Source: Acanthornis magna (taxonomy: Eukaryota > Chordata > Aves > Passeriformes > Acanthizidae). From it: DNA of 64,000 bases. The position numbers were made by a program, and so were the translations under genes. Location of the stretch: contig JAWUZG010000027.1 in the NCBI GenBank assembly GCA_036785705.1, positions 2,275,501 through 2,339,500 of the forward strand, given 5' to 3'. Below the pieces are notes generated by a model. The model was not told where the DNA came from. It did no database searches and saw nothing but the letters and a program-made list of their open reading frames with translations. Positions within the stretch are counted from its first letter, which is position 1. Each line of letters begins with the position of its first letter. Below, piece by piece: positions 13,401 through 26,142 of the stretch.

Positions 13401-16400
13401 TTTACCCAAACATCAGAAACAGCTTTGCCTGATTATTTGTAGTCACACCAGGAACTAAATTTTCTAGGCTTAATTCTTTAATATACCTATAAAAATAAAA
13501 GAAAGAAAGGCAAGCCTAAGTTCTGATGACAGAGGTGTCTTGAATTCTAAAAACAAAGTTTGTAGCAGTGAGATCAGTCCATCTTGTCAGGTACCTGGTT
13601 CTACTCTGTTTAGTCAGCCAAGTATGGAATTCATAGGAAACAAAAAAAAAAGAAGAGCTCTTATGAAGACCAGATTGTGTGAGCACAATTCACCCAGCAG
13701 ACCCCAGATTCTGCCAGAACAAACTAAAATTCAATGTTGAATTTGCCACTGAAAAATAAAAGCCCCAGAAGAGAGAGATGGAAATCTGTCTTCAGTGTAC
13801 GCATGTGTTGTAAGTGATGAGTTGATCTGGGGCTTTTAAGTTATTTGCTCAGAGTGGGATTCTGTCTAAAAATATTGGGAAAAGGAGACAATGAGACCCA
13901 AAAGCAGCGTATCCACAGCTGATGAAAGGAAGCATTTTCTCTGAGGGGGTGTGATTAGATTACAGGTTTGGTGGCTGCAGGAAACTGCTGAGGTGAGACT
14001 TTGGCTCTGCTCAGAGAAGGAATTCATGTTTATGTGGCCAATTGCAAGTGCTGCAGACAGAACTAAGGAGCGAAAGGAGTAGAAAATCCAGAGCATGACT
14101 TCCTTGTGATTTCTGGAGCTCTTCTCAGACAGCTTTGATGCTGATTAGCACCAAAGGCACTCTGGGAGCAGCAGGATCTGTGTGGAACAATCTGTAGGGC
14201 AGACCTTACGGGCAAACCCCAAATACATGCGGAGCAGGTGGAGGCATCAAGTCCTCCTGAGTTTGCTATTGAAGTACAGCAAGAAATGAAGGAATAATGT
14301 CCATGCTAAAATTCCTATTGGATTTAGAAGCTAATTTTGTTTCTGTATTTTATATTCCTAAGTAACTCTGTGTCTCAGTGACAGGACTTTTAGGAAACCA
14401 TGACTTTTTCTTTCTTTCTTTTTTATTTTTTTAAATCTTGCCTGAGTATTGCAGCCAGTAGCTTTCAATTAACTTCTTTTACTGCTCCCCCATCAGCTGC
14501 TGGCATCTAAACAGAAGGATATTTAATTTTGCTGAAATGTGAATGACAATTTGGTAGGAATAAAAAGCCAAAGTGAAGCAAAGGCTTTTTAGCCCCTGGC
14601 ACATCAGCAGCACTTTATTGATTCAAGGGGTCTCTGCATTGAGCTGTCAAAAGGAGACAATGAGTATTATGAACTTTTTGACCCAAACAAGCACTGAGGG
14701 CAGTGTGCAGTGCTCTGGAGCAGGCAGGGAGCAGGTAGGCTGGCAGCCCCACTGCATCAGGCAGCTTCTCGCTGTGCACAGAGGCTCTGGGAGCTTTTTC
14801 AATGAAAGGAATGCCTTGAAATTGCCTTCTGCAGATGGCATTAAAGGACTTAATCATAAGTGCACTGCAGTCAGCAGAGAGACTCCTACTGCTGTCAGCA
14901 TGCTCTGAACCAGCCCTGCTCTCGGTATCAAAAGCCAATTTTCGGTGATGTCATCCCTTACAACAGAAAATGTCAGTGGATTATATGGGGTGAGCTCAAT
15001 CCAGCCTATGACTACCTTCAAAAAGGCTCTCATGCTATGTCTTGAAACAAAAATCCCCACATGTGCAGGCATGCTCTTTGGACCTGAGCTATCCCTGTGG
15101 AAAGAAAAGTTTGAAAAATCTGCACGAGCTTTCTTTATTAAGAGAGTTTCTCATGGATGTTTGCAGCAGCCAAGAAATGGTGGAGAGGGAGGAAGAGAGA
15201 GAAGGGAGCAGAAGGCAAAGAAATAAAAGGATACTTGTGAAAATTGAACGGGAAAAAGCATTACTCAGTTTCAAATCTCTCTCTTTTTAATCTATAGTAA
15301 AGTTTTTTTAAAAAATACTAGTGCAGTGTTCAAGTATAAAAATACCTTACACAGCACGAAATTCTTTTATTTACAAGTGTATATGTAAATATCTCATTGC
15401 GTTAAATATTATCTTCCTGTGCTATTCCTAATTGTTATGAAAGGCAAGAGAGTAAATGATACTCTGGTCAGCTGAAACCAGCTTTGGGATGGTTATGGGT
15501 GTTGAGAAGATGATTGGATTCATTTTGCAACTACACTACTAACTAAAAACTGCCCTTAAAAAACACCTGCAGTTTCTGTAGAAGAAATACCTTGCCTTTG
15601 TACTGAAAAGTCTTTTAGTAATCTCACCTTTACCTGAGAGAAATATGATTAATGAATTATAAAATTAATCACTATCATTGAGAATTCTTTTTCTTTTCTA
15701 CAAGGCTACAAAAGTTGACAGCATTCCTGCATATGAACTTCAGAAATAACCTGTTTTAAGTAATCTAATTTGCACTCTATCACTCTTCCAGTTTTCTTTC
15801 ATGTAGTAGAAAAATTATTAAATCTAATAGGAGTGGGCAAAACAATTCTTTTTATCATTCCCTTGATTTCTGTGGAATTTTACCAAGCACTGAATTCTTC
15901 TTGGAAAACCCCAAAACTTCATTAGGAGGTATTATAATTAAATTAATAATAACAGTATGATGGTACATGTAGAATGCCTCTGATAATATTAAAAAAACAA
16001 AGTCCCCTCATACCTCTTTGGATGTAAAGAGACTCTAAAAATGGGTGTAAATGAAACTGTAGCATAAATGAGAGTCAAAATCACAGTTTCTAATACCTCA
16101 TGTCCCCCTTGAGCTCTCTGAGTAACTTTGTGAATTGCCTGGAAACTTTGGCTCAGCTGTACAAATAACAGGAAGAATCATCAGAATAAAAAGAATAACA
16201 GAGGGGGCTGTTATGCCAGATTCTTGAGAAGAAGTGAAGTTTTATTTTTAGCTTTTTAGCAGTAAAGTTTTATTTCACGAGCCTTTGAACAGGCCTGGCA
16301 CACCTTTTGCAAGGGATGGCTCCCTGTGTTTTGAGAGCAGTGATTGAGGCAGGTAGTCAAGATCTATTCTTAGTATCCACTCACTCAGAGACAAGAATGT

Positions 16401-17190
16401 GTTGGGTCTTTTTTACTAGATTCAAAACCTCTTCTTTTATCCCAAAACATGGGAAGTCAGATTAAATTTGCGATATTTATTATGCTTTATTTTACTGCCA
16501 AAAGGTGCATCGTCTCTCTAAGCAAACAGAGAATTCAAGTGAAAATGTGAAATAGAGCTTTTGAAAAATCTTCAGAAATGTTCATTGGCCACAGTGTAAA
16601 TAGGCCAGTGATCAGTGTCACACTTTTTAAAATTCCCATGGGTTTGTTGTTGAAACAGGTCTTGTTTTCCCCCGGGAAACCCTTAACACCTCCCCTGGCT
16701 TTAGGGAAGAGTCTCCAACCTCTGCCCCTGCTCCCAGTGCTGCCCATCTCCCAGCCCCTGTGGGCAGGGCTGGGTGTCAGAGCCTGCTGCAGGAGTTCTA
16801 AAGCCAGCACTGCATGGTTTCCCTCGCTCCACACCGGTGCAGGGCTTTTCCTGAGCATGGCAATTCAGGAATTCAGCAATCCTCCCACTCTGAATGGAAA
16901 TCCTTCCACTGGCTGGAGGTACAGACACTTCAGGGAGACACTGAAATGGAGATGTGGTCCCTGACAGCATCAGGGAATCCTGCTGGCCTGGGACAAACCC
17001 TGCCTCTTCTCCAGGAGCTGGGGGAGCTGCACTCGGCCCCACTGTGGTGTGTAATGCCCAGGAGGAGCATTTCCACATGGGGCGTTCTGATCCAATGCAC
17101 TGCAGCTCAGAGCATCTTGTGTTTCCCTCATTTCAGACACCACCACCTGCACGGGCAGGAGGAGCTGCCCTTCCCTGTGGTCATGGTGAG
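10407..17190. other. Unique non-coding DNA, AT-rich 15.3-16.1 kb, GC-rich from 16.65 kb
   Basis: No element was identified. Frames of 177 codons (12157-12690, plus) and 141 codons (11487-11912, plus) were inspected. They show no signal peptide, domain or repeated motif that I recognise. 15300-16100 is clearly AT-rich. From about 16650 the sequence becomes GC-rich, leading into the 76-bp minisatellite. Confidence 0.4.
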
Positions 17191-17418
17191 GAGCTGCACT
17201 CTGCTCCTGCCTGCTGCTGGAGCTGGGGTGCAGCTCCCCTGGGCTCCTGTGGACGTGGCTGTCGAAGAGCTGGACACTGCTCCTGCCTGCTCCTGGAGCT
17301 GGGGTGCAGCTCCCCTGGGCTCCTGTGGACGTGGCTGTCGAGGAGCTGCACTCTGCTCCTGCCTGCTGCTGGAGCTGGGGTGCAGCTCCCCTGGGCTCCT
17401 GTGGACGTGGCTGTCCAG
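17191..17418. repeat. Minisatellite, three copies of a 76-bp unit
   Basis: Units begin at 17191, 17267 and 17343 with GAGCTGCAC or GAGCTGGAC and share the core GGAGCTGGGGTGCAGCTCCC. Copies 1 and 3 are nearly identical; copy 2 differs by a few bases. The unit is GC-rich and not a multiple of three, so each copy is read in a different frame. A partial match just upstream (GGAGCTGCCC at 17161) hints at a decayed fourth copy. The near-identity of the copies suggests recent expansion and possible length variation between individuals. Confidence 0.93.
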
Positions 17419-20400
17419 TTTTGTCTCCATTTGCAGCAAGTAGAATTCTCAGCTGCTGCAGCAGCACTGCTGATCTCTCAGCCAAGCTTCCAGGGACTGC
17501 AGTGTTCTCTGGAATCTGGGCCCTCCTCCATAACGTGGCTGTAAATTCATTTTTCTGTCCAATCGACTGGCCAAGCAGGGCATTGTCCAGGGCTTGAACT
17601 CGGTCCCTGGCACAGCTCCCCGGGCTGGGAGAGGGATCACTGCACGCTGCTCCTCTCGAGCTCCCTCCCAGCTCCAGAGCATTTCCAGATGGATGGAGAG
17701 CTGCCACAGTGCAGCAGGGACACACTGAGGGTGGCAGGGGACCTCTGGGCTCCTCCTGCCACCCCAAAACCCACCTCTGCCTTCAGCATTGACTGTTCCA
17801 GCTTTTCAAGAAGGGCAGCCTTGCATGAGGTGTAATTATGGGGGAGGGAGATTGTTTGATTCATGATTGATTCTGTGTGAAATCAAACAGACCAGACCTG
17901 CCCTCCAGAGCTGGGCCAGCAGCTCTCTAGAACACTCTGGTGCTCTGGCATAGCTAACAAGAGGCTGTGCTTTGCTGCCTTCTCTGCCTGCTGTGACGAA
18001 CTCGAGGAGTGAGTGATACAAACGTGAAGGCTCAGGAAAAGTTGGGTGAGCTGTTTGGAATGTGTAGATGCAGTGTGCAAATGCCAGTCTGCCCTCAGTT
18101 CCTCCCTGTTGTGCTTGGACACATCCACGGTCCCAGGCATCCCCAGGATCCACCCTGAGTGCCTGAACAACAGGCTTCCTGAAATACAGCGAGCCTAATC
18201 AGATAATATTTATAGAACAGCAGGCCTTAGCAGGGTTCTTGCTGATTTTTTTCTGGGAACCAGCTGAATCACACTTAATTCATGAGTTCTAGCTTCTCTA
18301 TAAAGTAAATTTCCTGTTCTTTATTGCTTTAATGGAACAAAATGGGATAGATTCTCAATTTCTGGGACTCATTTCATCTCCACTCACTTTAGTGGAGTTT
18401 GACTGGCTTACCCCAGCTGAAAACCTGGCTTGCTGTTCTGTGACTTTTATATATTTTGCTGAATTTCCTCTTTCCTTTCCACTTCTACACTTTTTCCTTC
18501 TAGACATATTTTCCAGCATTTTGCATCCTTCTCTCTTTTGGTTTATTAAAACAACCTTCATCATTTTCTTGTTTTCCCTTCCAGTCTTTCCCCACAGGTC
18601 TTAATTTTTCCCCCCTCCCATTGTTTGTGCAGGGAACCCAAAATATCTTTGGTGCACAGCAAAACATCCAGAGAGAGTTTGGTGTGAGAGGGGCTTTATC
18701 AAAAGTGGCTTTATGAATCACATTTTATGTGCAGGTGACATCATTGCAGAAGAAAACTTGGTTTTATACTTACATCCAGAACCTCATAAAATCTTCAGTT
18801 TATGCCAGTATTTTCTGATATTCCTTTTTTTTCCCTTTAATAACAACAGCTTTTTCCCCCTGTAGTTATTCAGAATAGAAGTTGATGATGGTGTTCACAG
18901 AGTGTATTTTTCCTGAAGTTAATGCAGCTAACGAGAAATATGTCAGGCAATGAGAGGAGATAATTCCATTCCTGAAACCCATGATGTTCAGAAAACAACC
19001 AGAAGGGGAAACCTGGAAATATCAGCAAAAAAAATTACTTGTTCTGTCATTCAGGGGCAGTGGACATATCTGGGGAATATCCTTACCCAATATATCCAAT
19101 ATATTGTTTTCCTTCTTGAAATCCCCCTTAAATCAGATTCATTAATATGACATGGATGAACTTTAAAAAAGCACAAAGCAAGTGCAAAGAACAAACAGAC
19201 AGAGAGAATATCTCACTCTGCAAAGGCAAAGCCTTCTTCTGAACCCCAAAAAATCTCCAAGTACACATGCAAATTTTTTGCTGGAGAAATACCATTAAAA
19301 TGAGCAAATTAGTTGCACAAATGAGGCCACCCCATGGTGCTGGGCAGTAACAGACAGAAGAATAAAATTGGGAGGGAGATGACGAATGAGGGTTTTGACC
19401 TTTAAAAAGCCATAATATTTCACCTAATAATTCCAGTGAAGATATTGTATGTTTTCTCTCTAAAACTTGTTGAAGGCAACAAGATGCTGAAGTCCACCAA
19501 ACACTGTTTTAACTTGACATTTGCTTGCAATGCTTGTCTTTTGCCTCATTCTTAATTTCTTAGAAACTGTGGAGCTCAGAGTGACTTTTCTCCAGCGATG
19601 CTTTTGCTCCAATGGAATAAAACACAACTATCATTTTTGCCCCAGTCTGACAGTAAATGAATTCCATGTGTGTTCCCCCTGAGTCAGCTGTTCCCTAGTC
19701 AGGGAAGTTAGGGCTCAGGAGAGCTGCCCTGGTGTCATGGCTCATCCCGAGGCTTGGTTTTCCCCATGCTGTGGAATATCTTCTCATCTTGAGCTGACAT
19801 TACACTCATCACCCCTCAGCATCACATGCCAGCAACTCTGAGTGCCCTTGGAAACCTGTAGAAAAGGAAATTCTAACATTAGCCATAAAGGCAGCCTTTT
19901 GCCTTTTTTTTTCCCCTTGTGGTATTCCTCAGAAGCTTGAAGGGAAAAGGAAAGAGAACGGGATGGCAGAGAGGTTTTTATCCTCTATTCCCACTGCAGT
20001 TCCCTCTTGTAATATCCAGGGCTCTGCCTATCACCAGATCTGGACTTAAGATATGATTTGCTCACAGATCAGGCTGGCACAAGTTTCTGGCTGTTGTTTT
20101 GCTCTCAGTCTCAATCTTTTTGCCTCATTGTTTTTTATCTGGGGACTCTCCCCTCTTTCTCTGCGCCAGGGATGGGTTTGTCTGCCGGTATCAGCTGCAC
20201 TTCTCTCAACTCTCTTCTTCCTTGAGACTGCAGAGGTCTGGAGCAGCCATGGCTTTTCATCTCTCCTGTTTCCATCTGGGGCACATGGTTTAATCCTCTC
20301 TGTACTTAAAAGTGCTGTAGTCTCGATTTCATCTGTGAGTTTAATACACTGCTGTCCAGGTGAGACTGAACGGGCTGTGCTCCCCAGGAGGACAGGCTGC

Positions 20401-20997
20401 ATGATGGAGCTGTCCCTTCTGGCCCCAGCTTTATGAAGCCTGCCTAACTGATATTATGTCATAAATCAGCAGCAGCAAATTAAATGGGAGCCCACAGACT
20501 CTCCTACACACACACCTGCTGACCATAAAAACCAGGGAGGAGGGGCTAAGGGCTGGAGGGACACAGCTGCCAGCTCAGATCCAGCCCTGGGTGACTGAAG
20601 GTTTTTACTGACTGGAGGATTTGTAGCAGCTTTTGTGAAATGAGTTTGGTGGCCTCTGTCCATTTCCCAGTGAGCATAAAAATCTCAACACCCTTTTAAT
20701 GGCTCCCATAAACTGGCATAGGCTGTCCTTTTTAGAAGTTTTGTTCGTATCAGTGTATGGGTACATTGTCTAAATAATGATTTTCCTTGTGTTGTTGACT
20801 GGTTTGGGGGGAAAAAAAGGGTGTTTGTTTTTAAGTGATAGCTTCCCAAAAGCCACCAGTTCTCACTGAACTGAGCTGAGCTGCACTGCCATGCCGAGAA
20901 CACAGTAAACGCAGACTCTCCGAAAACACCTTGTCATGTTAAGTTCCAGTTAATTTCTTCTGTTCACATGAAAACAGCTTCATGGGCTGAAAATATT
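17419..20997. other. Unique non-coding DNA, GC-rich to about 17.77 kb
   Basis: The minus-strand frame of 265 codons at 16970-17767 is the longest in the window. It spans the 76-bp minisatellite and has low-complexity Ser/Ala/Gln-rich content there, so it is treated as spurious. After 17800 the sequence is ordinary and no gene or repeat family was recognised. Confidence 0.4.
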
Positions 20998-21041
20998 AAA
21001 TAAATAAATAAATAAATAAATAAACAAACAAATAAATAAAT
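20998..21041 (+). repeat. (AAAT)n microsatellite
   Basis: Eleven consecutive four-base units of AAAT type occur here, with two AAAC variants in the middle. It is a simple repeat, probably length-polymorphic. Confidence 0.95.
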
Positions 21042-21557
21042 GGCGCAAACCCACAGCAAATATTTTCATTTTCAGACTGACTTGAACATTTCGAAGCCCC
21101 CCAGTCACTTTTCCACCAGGAAAAAAGGACAGCTGGGCTCGTGTTTCTGCCCTGGGGTAGTCAGATAGTACAATTTATTTAAGAGTCTGAAGTAACAGTG
21201 TAAAACCAGACAGTCCTACACTGTCCAGTTAACCCTATAGGACATGTGCAGTCACCAGGACAATTCATCCATCCCAGGCTGTTTGCTGGGGCCCAAGAGA
21301 CCTTAACTTTTGTCATACCCAGCAAGACATCACAGGGTCCATGGGAATGCTGGCAGGCCTCCAGCCTATTCCCTGGATATTCCAAGCATCCCTAAGGAAA
21401 AAAAGAAAAAGTCTGCCAAAATAAACTGTTCTGAAGGTGAGGAGCTGTTTTGGCTGATCAGAAGCAGTGGGAGCACTGAGCACAGCCCTAGGAGTAGTCA
21501 GTCATGGGCAAGGGTCTGGGTACAGCTGGGGACGTGGGGGAAGGAGTCTCTGAAGAG
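21042..21557. other. Unique non-coding DNA
   Basis: This is ordinary sequence between the AAAT repeat and the minus-strand CR1. A plus-strand frame of 117 codons (21310-21663) runs into the CR1 and is not credible. Confidence 0.4.
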
Positions 21558-21905
21558 CCTTCACACACACAGAGAATGCACTGAGTTGGACAGACCCACA
21601 AGGATCATCAGTCCAAGCCCAGCCCTGCACAGACCCCCAACAATCCACCCTGTGCAGCCCTGAGGGCATTGTCCAAAGGCTCCTGGAGCTGTGGCAGCCT
21701 CGGGGCCGTGCCCATTCCCTGGGGAGCCTGGGCAGTGCCCACACGCTCTGGGGAAGAGCCTTTCCCTGATCTCCAGCCTGAGCTGCCCTGGCACAGCTCC
21801 AGCTGTCCCCAGGCCCTGTCCCTGTCCCAGAGAGCAGAGCTCAGGGCCTGCCCCTCCTCTTCCCTCCGCAGGCACTTCCTCAGCAGGCACTCCATTCTCC
21901 AGGAA
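21558..21905 (-). mobile_element. CR1 LINE, 5'-truncated, minus strand
   Basis: Read on the minus strand, this is the end of CR1 ORF2 followed by the CR1 tail. The 3' end on the plus strand shows the usual 'gagttggac.gacccacaaggatcatcagtccaa' pattern at about 21580-21615. Farther in, 'cattccctggggagcctgggcagtgccc' and 'cctgatctccagcctgagctgccctggcacagc' correspond to the conserved reverse-complement ORF2 segment. The frame reads in long open pieces but has no start and lacks the endonuclease and reverse-transcriptase core, so it cannot be active. The 5' end fades out near 21900. Confidence 0.8.
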
Positions 21906-22237
21906 CAGAAGTGGTTTCATCCACGCATCAAAAACTCCCTCTGCACAGAAAGACTTTGGGGGGCATTTGAGTAAGATGAGATCACAGGGTGAGCCCTTTC
22001 CCCACCTGCAGCGTTCCCTGGCCTCGCAGCATTCATTCCCGGGCCGTGAGGGGAGCAGGGCCTGCGCAGGAGGAGCTCGGCCCTGGCAGGCTCCGCTGGG
22101 CACGTTTGTCCCTCAGATGTCCCCATGGTGTGGCAGTGGCCCTGGCCAGGGGCAGAGGGAAGGGTGGCACTGGCAGGGCTTGCCCCAGGAAGGGGAGAGG
22201 GCGATGGTGCTATGAATCCTTCCCAGCCCAAGGATTC
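21906..22237. other. GC-rich DNA between CR1 and LTR
   Basis: These 330 bases are GC-rich with overlapping open frames on both strands. I could not tell whether they are a further decayed repeat or unique sequence. No promoter motif was recognised. Confidence 0.35.
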
Positions 22238-22705
22238 TGTGGTAGGGGATGGCTTTATGGGCGATGCCCAGACGGGCTCACCTAAAACAGGGGCTAGACA
22301 GAGTTAAGGGAATAAAAAGCAGTTCTATTTATTGAAGGGCCTTCAGGTGCTTTTAGGGCAGTCACAGCCACCCAGGGGCTGCACCCAAAATGGACAGTGG
22401 GTCACGGTCAAGGGTTTTTCATAGTTTATGAATTCTGTCCATTTGCGTATTGGGGGTTAATCCTCCAATTACAGCTTCAGGTAACGAAGTCAATTGCTCC
22501 AAGTTTGCTCCCCCCCAATTCACTGTTGTTTACGTATCTTGGGGCCTGAGACAGTGAGGTGTCCTTGAGTTTGGGGCTTAGAGAGGAATTGTTTTGTCTA
22601 AAAATGAGAGAACAGCAGCTCAGCACCTGCATGGAGCCCAGAGTTATACACTAAAAATTCCAGGATTACAGATATATGAAAAGTACAGAAGCTAAAATGC
22701 TAAGG
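22238..22705 (-). mobile_element. Probable solo LTR of an endogenous retrovirus, minus strand
   Basis: On the minus strand the block ends with an AATAAATAGA polyadenylation signal (plus-strand TCTATTTATT near 22323-22332). About 85 bases of U5-like sequence follow, ending in CCTACCACA at 22238. The other end begins near 22705 with TGATGCCTTAGC. A length of roughly 470 bp, a single internal poly(A) signal and TG…CA ends fit a retroviral LTR. No gag, pol or env remnants flank it, so a solo LTR is the simplest reading. I could not find a clear target-site duplication, so both edges are approximate and the family is unnamed. Confidence 0.6.
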
Positions 22706-23999
22706 CATCATGGGCACAGGTGCCATGGAGGTGCCCAGCCTGTCCCCACACCACACCTGCTGCAGGACCCCCACGGCTCCCTCATGGATATGCAAACACG
22801 AATCTCATTGACCAAGAGCTGAACTCTAGTAAAATCACTTTATGGCCTTCTTTGTGATCATTGTGATGAATCCAGATTTCATCTGGCTTTTTTTTTCACT
22901 CAGGCAAATATGTCCCCAACAGCAAAGCAATCACTTCTCTCCTCCTGAAAGCCACCTCTTGGCTCCTGCAGTGTGAAAAGCCACACTGCAGAAGATCATT
23001 AAGTGGTGACTGCCTGTCCCCCTGTGAGTTTAACAAGTCTGCGTTTGAGAAGAGCATGCTGTGGTAAGAGGCACTGAAAACATGCTTTGGAAAGAGCTCA
23101 TGGAGTCTGAACGTAAATTCAAGACAGGGAGAAACAATTTCAGAATTATAATTTCTAGTACCCCTGAATATCTACTTTTACCCCAACACTTATCTCAAGC
23201 CTCATTTAAGCTAGGAAACCTACCTGGAATAGATTTTCTTTTCTTTTCCCTTTTTTTTTTTTTTAAGAAAGCGAATCATAAGCAAAAAAATATTTTTGTA
23301 CACTGGTTTCTCAAAACAACATGAGTGATTTGCAAACCCTAGTCACCTATTACTTCACCCCTCTAATTACAACCAAATGAACTCTGCCAGCCTTTCTTCC
23401 TTTCAGAATTAAATCGTTAATGAAATTAGGAGAAATGTTAACTACTGTTACCAGCAAGATGGCTTTGTTGTTATACTTGTCTTTCCCCATCAAAACACGT
23501 TTTACAAAGACACCAAAGTTCCCACAGTTTTTTGATGGGTGTTTTGTCTCCCCACAACGCTGCTGATCTGCAAGTTATATTTCTTGCTCACGGTCCAGAC
23601 TGGGTGGAAAGCAGGCTGTGCTTGCTGCAGCCATGGATAAACAGGCAGGCACACACTTGTAAAGCCACCATGACAAGTCAATGCACAAACAACCCTCAGG
23701 CTTGCACCTCCCAGCTCCAAAACAACTAGTACTTGCTTATTTTTGCTGTTCACATGCAGATGATTCCTCAGCAGTCAGAATCCTTTTTTCATACGTATCC
23801 TCTTCTCTCAATTATTTTTCGACTTAAAAAATTGCATTTGTAATACAATGTGGTCCATTCCTCTGCCAGAGCAGAGATGCTTCATTTGTTCTGTCCTTTT
23901 GACCAGAGGGGAGTTTCTGAGCCTTTGAAGGGAGAAGTGGCTGTCTGCGAAAGGTTAACAGTCTGAAAACTAAATCCACCTCCTTATCCATCTCCAACG
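22706..23999. other. Unique non-coding DNA
   Basis: No gene or named repeat was identified. A T-rich run at about 23247-23266 sits upstream of AAG and resembles an acceptor, but no donor follows in a sensible frame. Confidence 0.4.
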
Positions 24000-24043
24000 T
24001 TGGCAATTGGGCTTCATGATCTTTAAAACCTCTTCCAACCTTG
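24000..24043 (+). mobile_element. Short CR1 tail remnant
   Basis: The segment reads 'ttgg…ggcttcatgatctttaaaacctcttccaacctt' in outline. This resembles the conserved CR1 3' end (ttggacttgatgatctttaaggtctcttccaacc). Only about 45 bases are recognisable and the octamer tail is missing, so this is a weak call. Confidence 0.4.
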
Positions 24044-24342
24044 ACACTGAGCCTTGTGCCAGAGGAGGGAGGAATTGGTGCAGCATCTCCCTGTGGTGTG
24101 GGAGACTCACATTCAGGTTCTTGCCTTGAGAAAGATGTGATTTCATTTACAAAGGTGGAAGCTTTTAGCATCTTGGCTGTTATCATTAAACAAAAAATTA
24201 TTAAAGGTCTTAACCATGGAAATAATTCAAAGTGAGTGTAACTGACTCGGCAGGAAAGTGTTGCATAACGAGAGCACAGATTTTGTCAGCTCTGAAAAGT
24301 CCAGTTGCTCAGAGATCAGCCATATCAATTGTCTCTTCACAT

Positions 24343-24378
24343 CATTTAATTTGTAGTTCCCATTTAATTTGTAGTTCC
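24343..24378 (+). repeat. Perfect 2 x 18-bp tandem duplication
   Basis: CATTTAATTTGTAGTTCC occurs at 24343-24360 and again immediately at 24361-24378 with no mismatch. It is a small, probably recent duplication with no associated gene. Confidence 0.95.
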
Positions 24379-26069
24379 TTCCCACAAAGGAGTCTCAATG
24401 CCAATGCAGAAGTCAGGCTATCACTCTGGACAATGAATTCATGAAGGCAGTGCATGTGTAGGGTAAATGTGTAAAATGCCTTGAACACCACAGGGGATCA
24501 GTGAACTGCACACAGTCACAGCTCAGGTGGAACCTGGGAATATGGTTGCAACATCTGAGCTGAATTTAGCTTAATTTGTGACCTTGTCCCAGACCCAGTG
24601 CCTGTTCCTCTGGCACACCTTTGCAGTTAGTGCTCCCTGGATTTCCCACTCAGCTGGGATGTGTCTGTACCTGTGGTTGTACCCCTGATTGCAGTGGTGC
24701 CTCCTGCTCTGAGGGGCTCACAGCCTCTCACAAAGGCGTGGGATATCACCAAGACTCAAAACGCAAGGTCAGAAAAGAGAAAAAAATCATTTTGATAGTG
24801 TGTGACAGTCCCTTCCCTGTAGTGCTGCTGAGGGCAATGTGGGACAAATCTCTGCTGACACTTTCCTCACCTTCCCTTCTGTGTGGTGACAGCAGAAGTT
24901 CCTCCCCTCAGAGCAACCACCACCCTGGATTTTTAAGTTATGGAAAGACCACCCCAGAACTGCCTGGATTTCAAAATTGTTCTGATGGATGAACTCTCTG
25001 TGCCACAGGGTGACCCAGGAGCACAGGACCTCAGGGAGAATGAGGAGAATTTGGCTGCAATATACATTGCAGGGAGGTTGGCAGAAAACTTGCTCTGGTG
25101 TTTTAGCATTTCCTTAGCATTCATTTCCCCAAAATATTCCTGAATTGTGTAATACCTTTCACACTCAATGGCTTTTTCCAGGCTATCCTCTTAATTAGTG
25201 CAGTGGGTTGCCAGTTTGCCATGTAGCAATTAACTGTAATGAGGTAATGAGGGACAGATTGGATTTGTCTCTTACAGGTCTGGGTGCCAGAGTCCAGCAG
25301 CACCTCTGGGTGACCTGTCTGGGTGACTTTTTGCCCTGACCAGAGCACAACAGGACACAGCAAACAAAGGCAAGGGCAGCTCTGCCATCCTGCATCAGCC
25401 CACAGCTTCTGCTGGCTGGAATTATCCAAAAATCATGGCAGTGATTCCCAGCAAAAGTGAGGGGAAAACGGTTTTGAAAGTATCAAGGAAGAGCAGTTCA
25501 ATATTTTCAAAAATGTGTTGCTTATGGAAAGCTGAAATGTTGTGTTTCAACCATCCTGAAATTAAACTTTATTTTACTCCAAGGTGACCTTTAAAAAAAA
25601 AAAAATCAAACCATATTTCACTAAAAACAAGGGAAGGAAGGCTTTAAGTGGATAAACTTCCAAAAGCAGAATGATACTTTTCAAGTAAACCGAAAATTTC
25701 ACAGTTCCTCTATTTCATTATAAAATCCATCAAATCTCAATACCTCGCAGACTGCACTCCCACCTTGGTTCTCTCCCTGTGGTACATCTTTGGATTTTGC
25801 CAGGGTATTTTTCAGGCCCTTGCTCTCCTCTCCTGCACCACTTCCCTCGGGAATCCTGCCCTCTGCTCCCCACCCTCCCAGCCCTGCCCTGACATTTAGT
25901 TTGTTCCACGATGTATTTAAAAGCAGAGCAAGCTGCCAGTTTGCTGCAGCTCTGAGCTGGAGCCCTTTGAAGGGACCCACAGTGACTGAATCGGCTCCCC
26001 AGGGATGCTGGAAGTCAGCAGACTTTGCTGCTCAGCTGCCACAAGGTTCAACTGAGGCTGCCCGGGGGG
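24379..26069. other. Unique non-coding DNA
   Basis: The sequence is ordinary apart from a 13-base A run near 25593-25605. A 123-codon plus-strand frame at 24621-24992 is unrecognised and overlaps other frames. Confidence 0.4.
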
Positions 26070-26142
26070 AAAAAAGAAAGTAAAGAAAGAAAAAAGGGAA
26101 AAAAAAAAACAAAAAAAAAGAAAAAGAAAAAGAAAAAGAAAG
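26070..26142 (+). repeat. A-rich simple repeat, AAAAAG units
   Basis: A near-homopurine tract has A runs broken by G and single T and C bases. It ends in four AAAAAG-type units before the sequence turns mixed. On the minus strand it produces a run of Phe codons in open frames, which has no coding meaning. Confidence 0.9.

Noticed and set aside
24343..24378. CRISPR-like direct repeat
   Set aside because: The two 18-base copies touch with no spacer and occur in vertebrate-type DNA; it is a simple tandem duplication.
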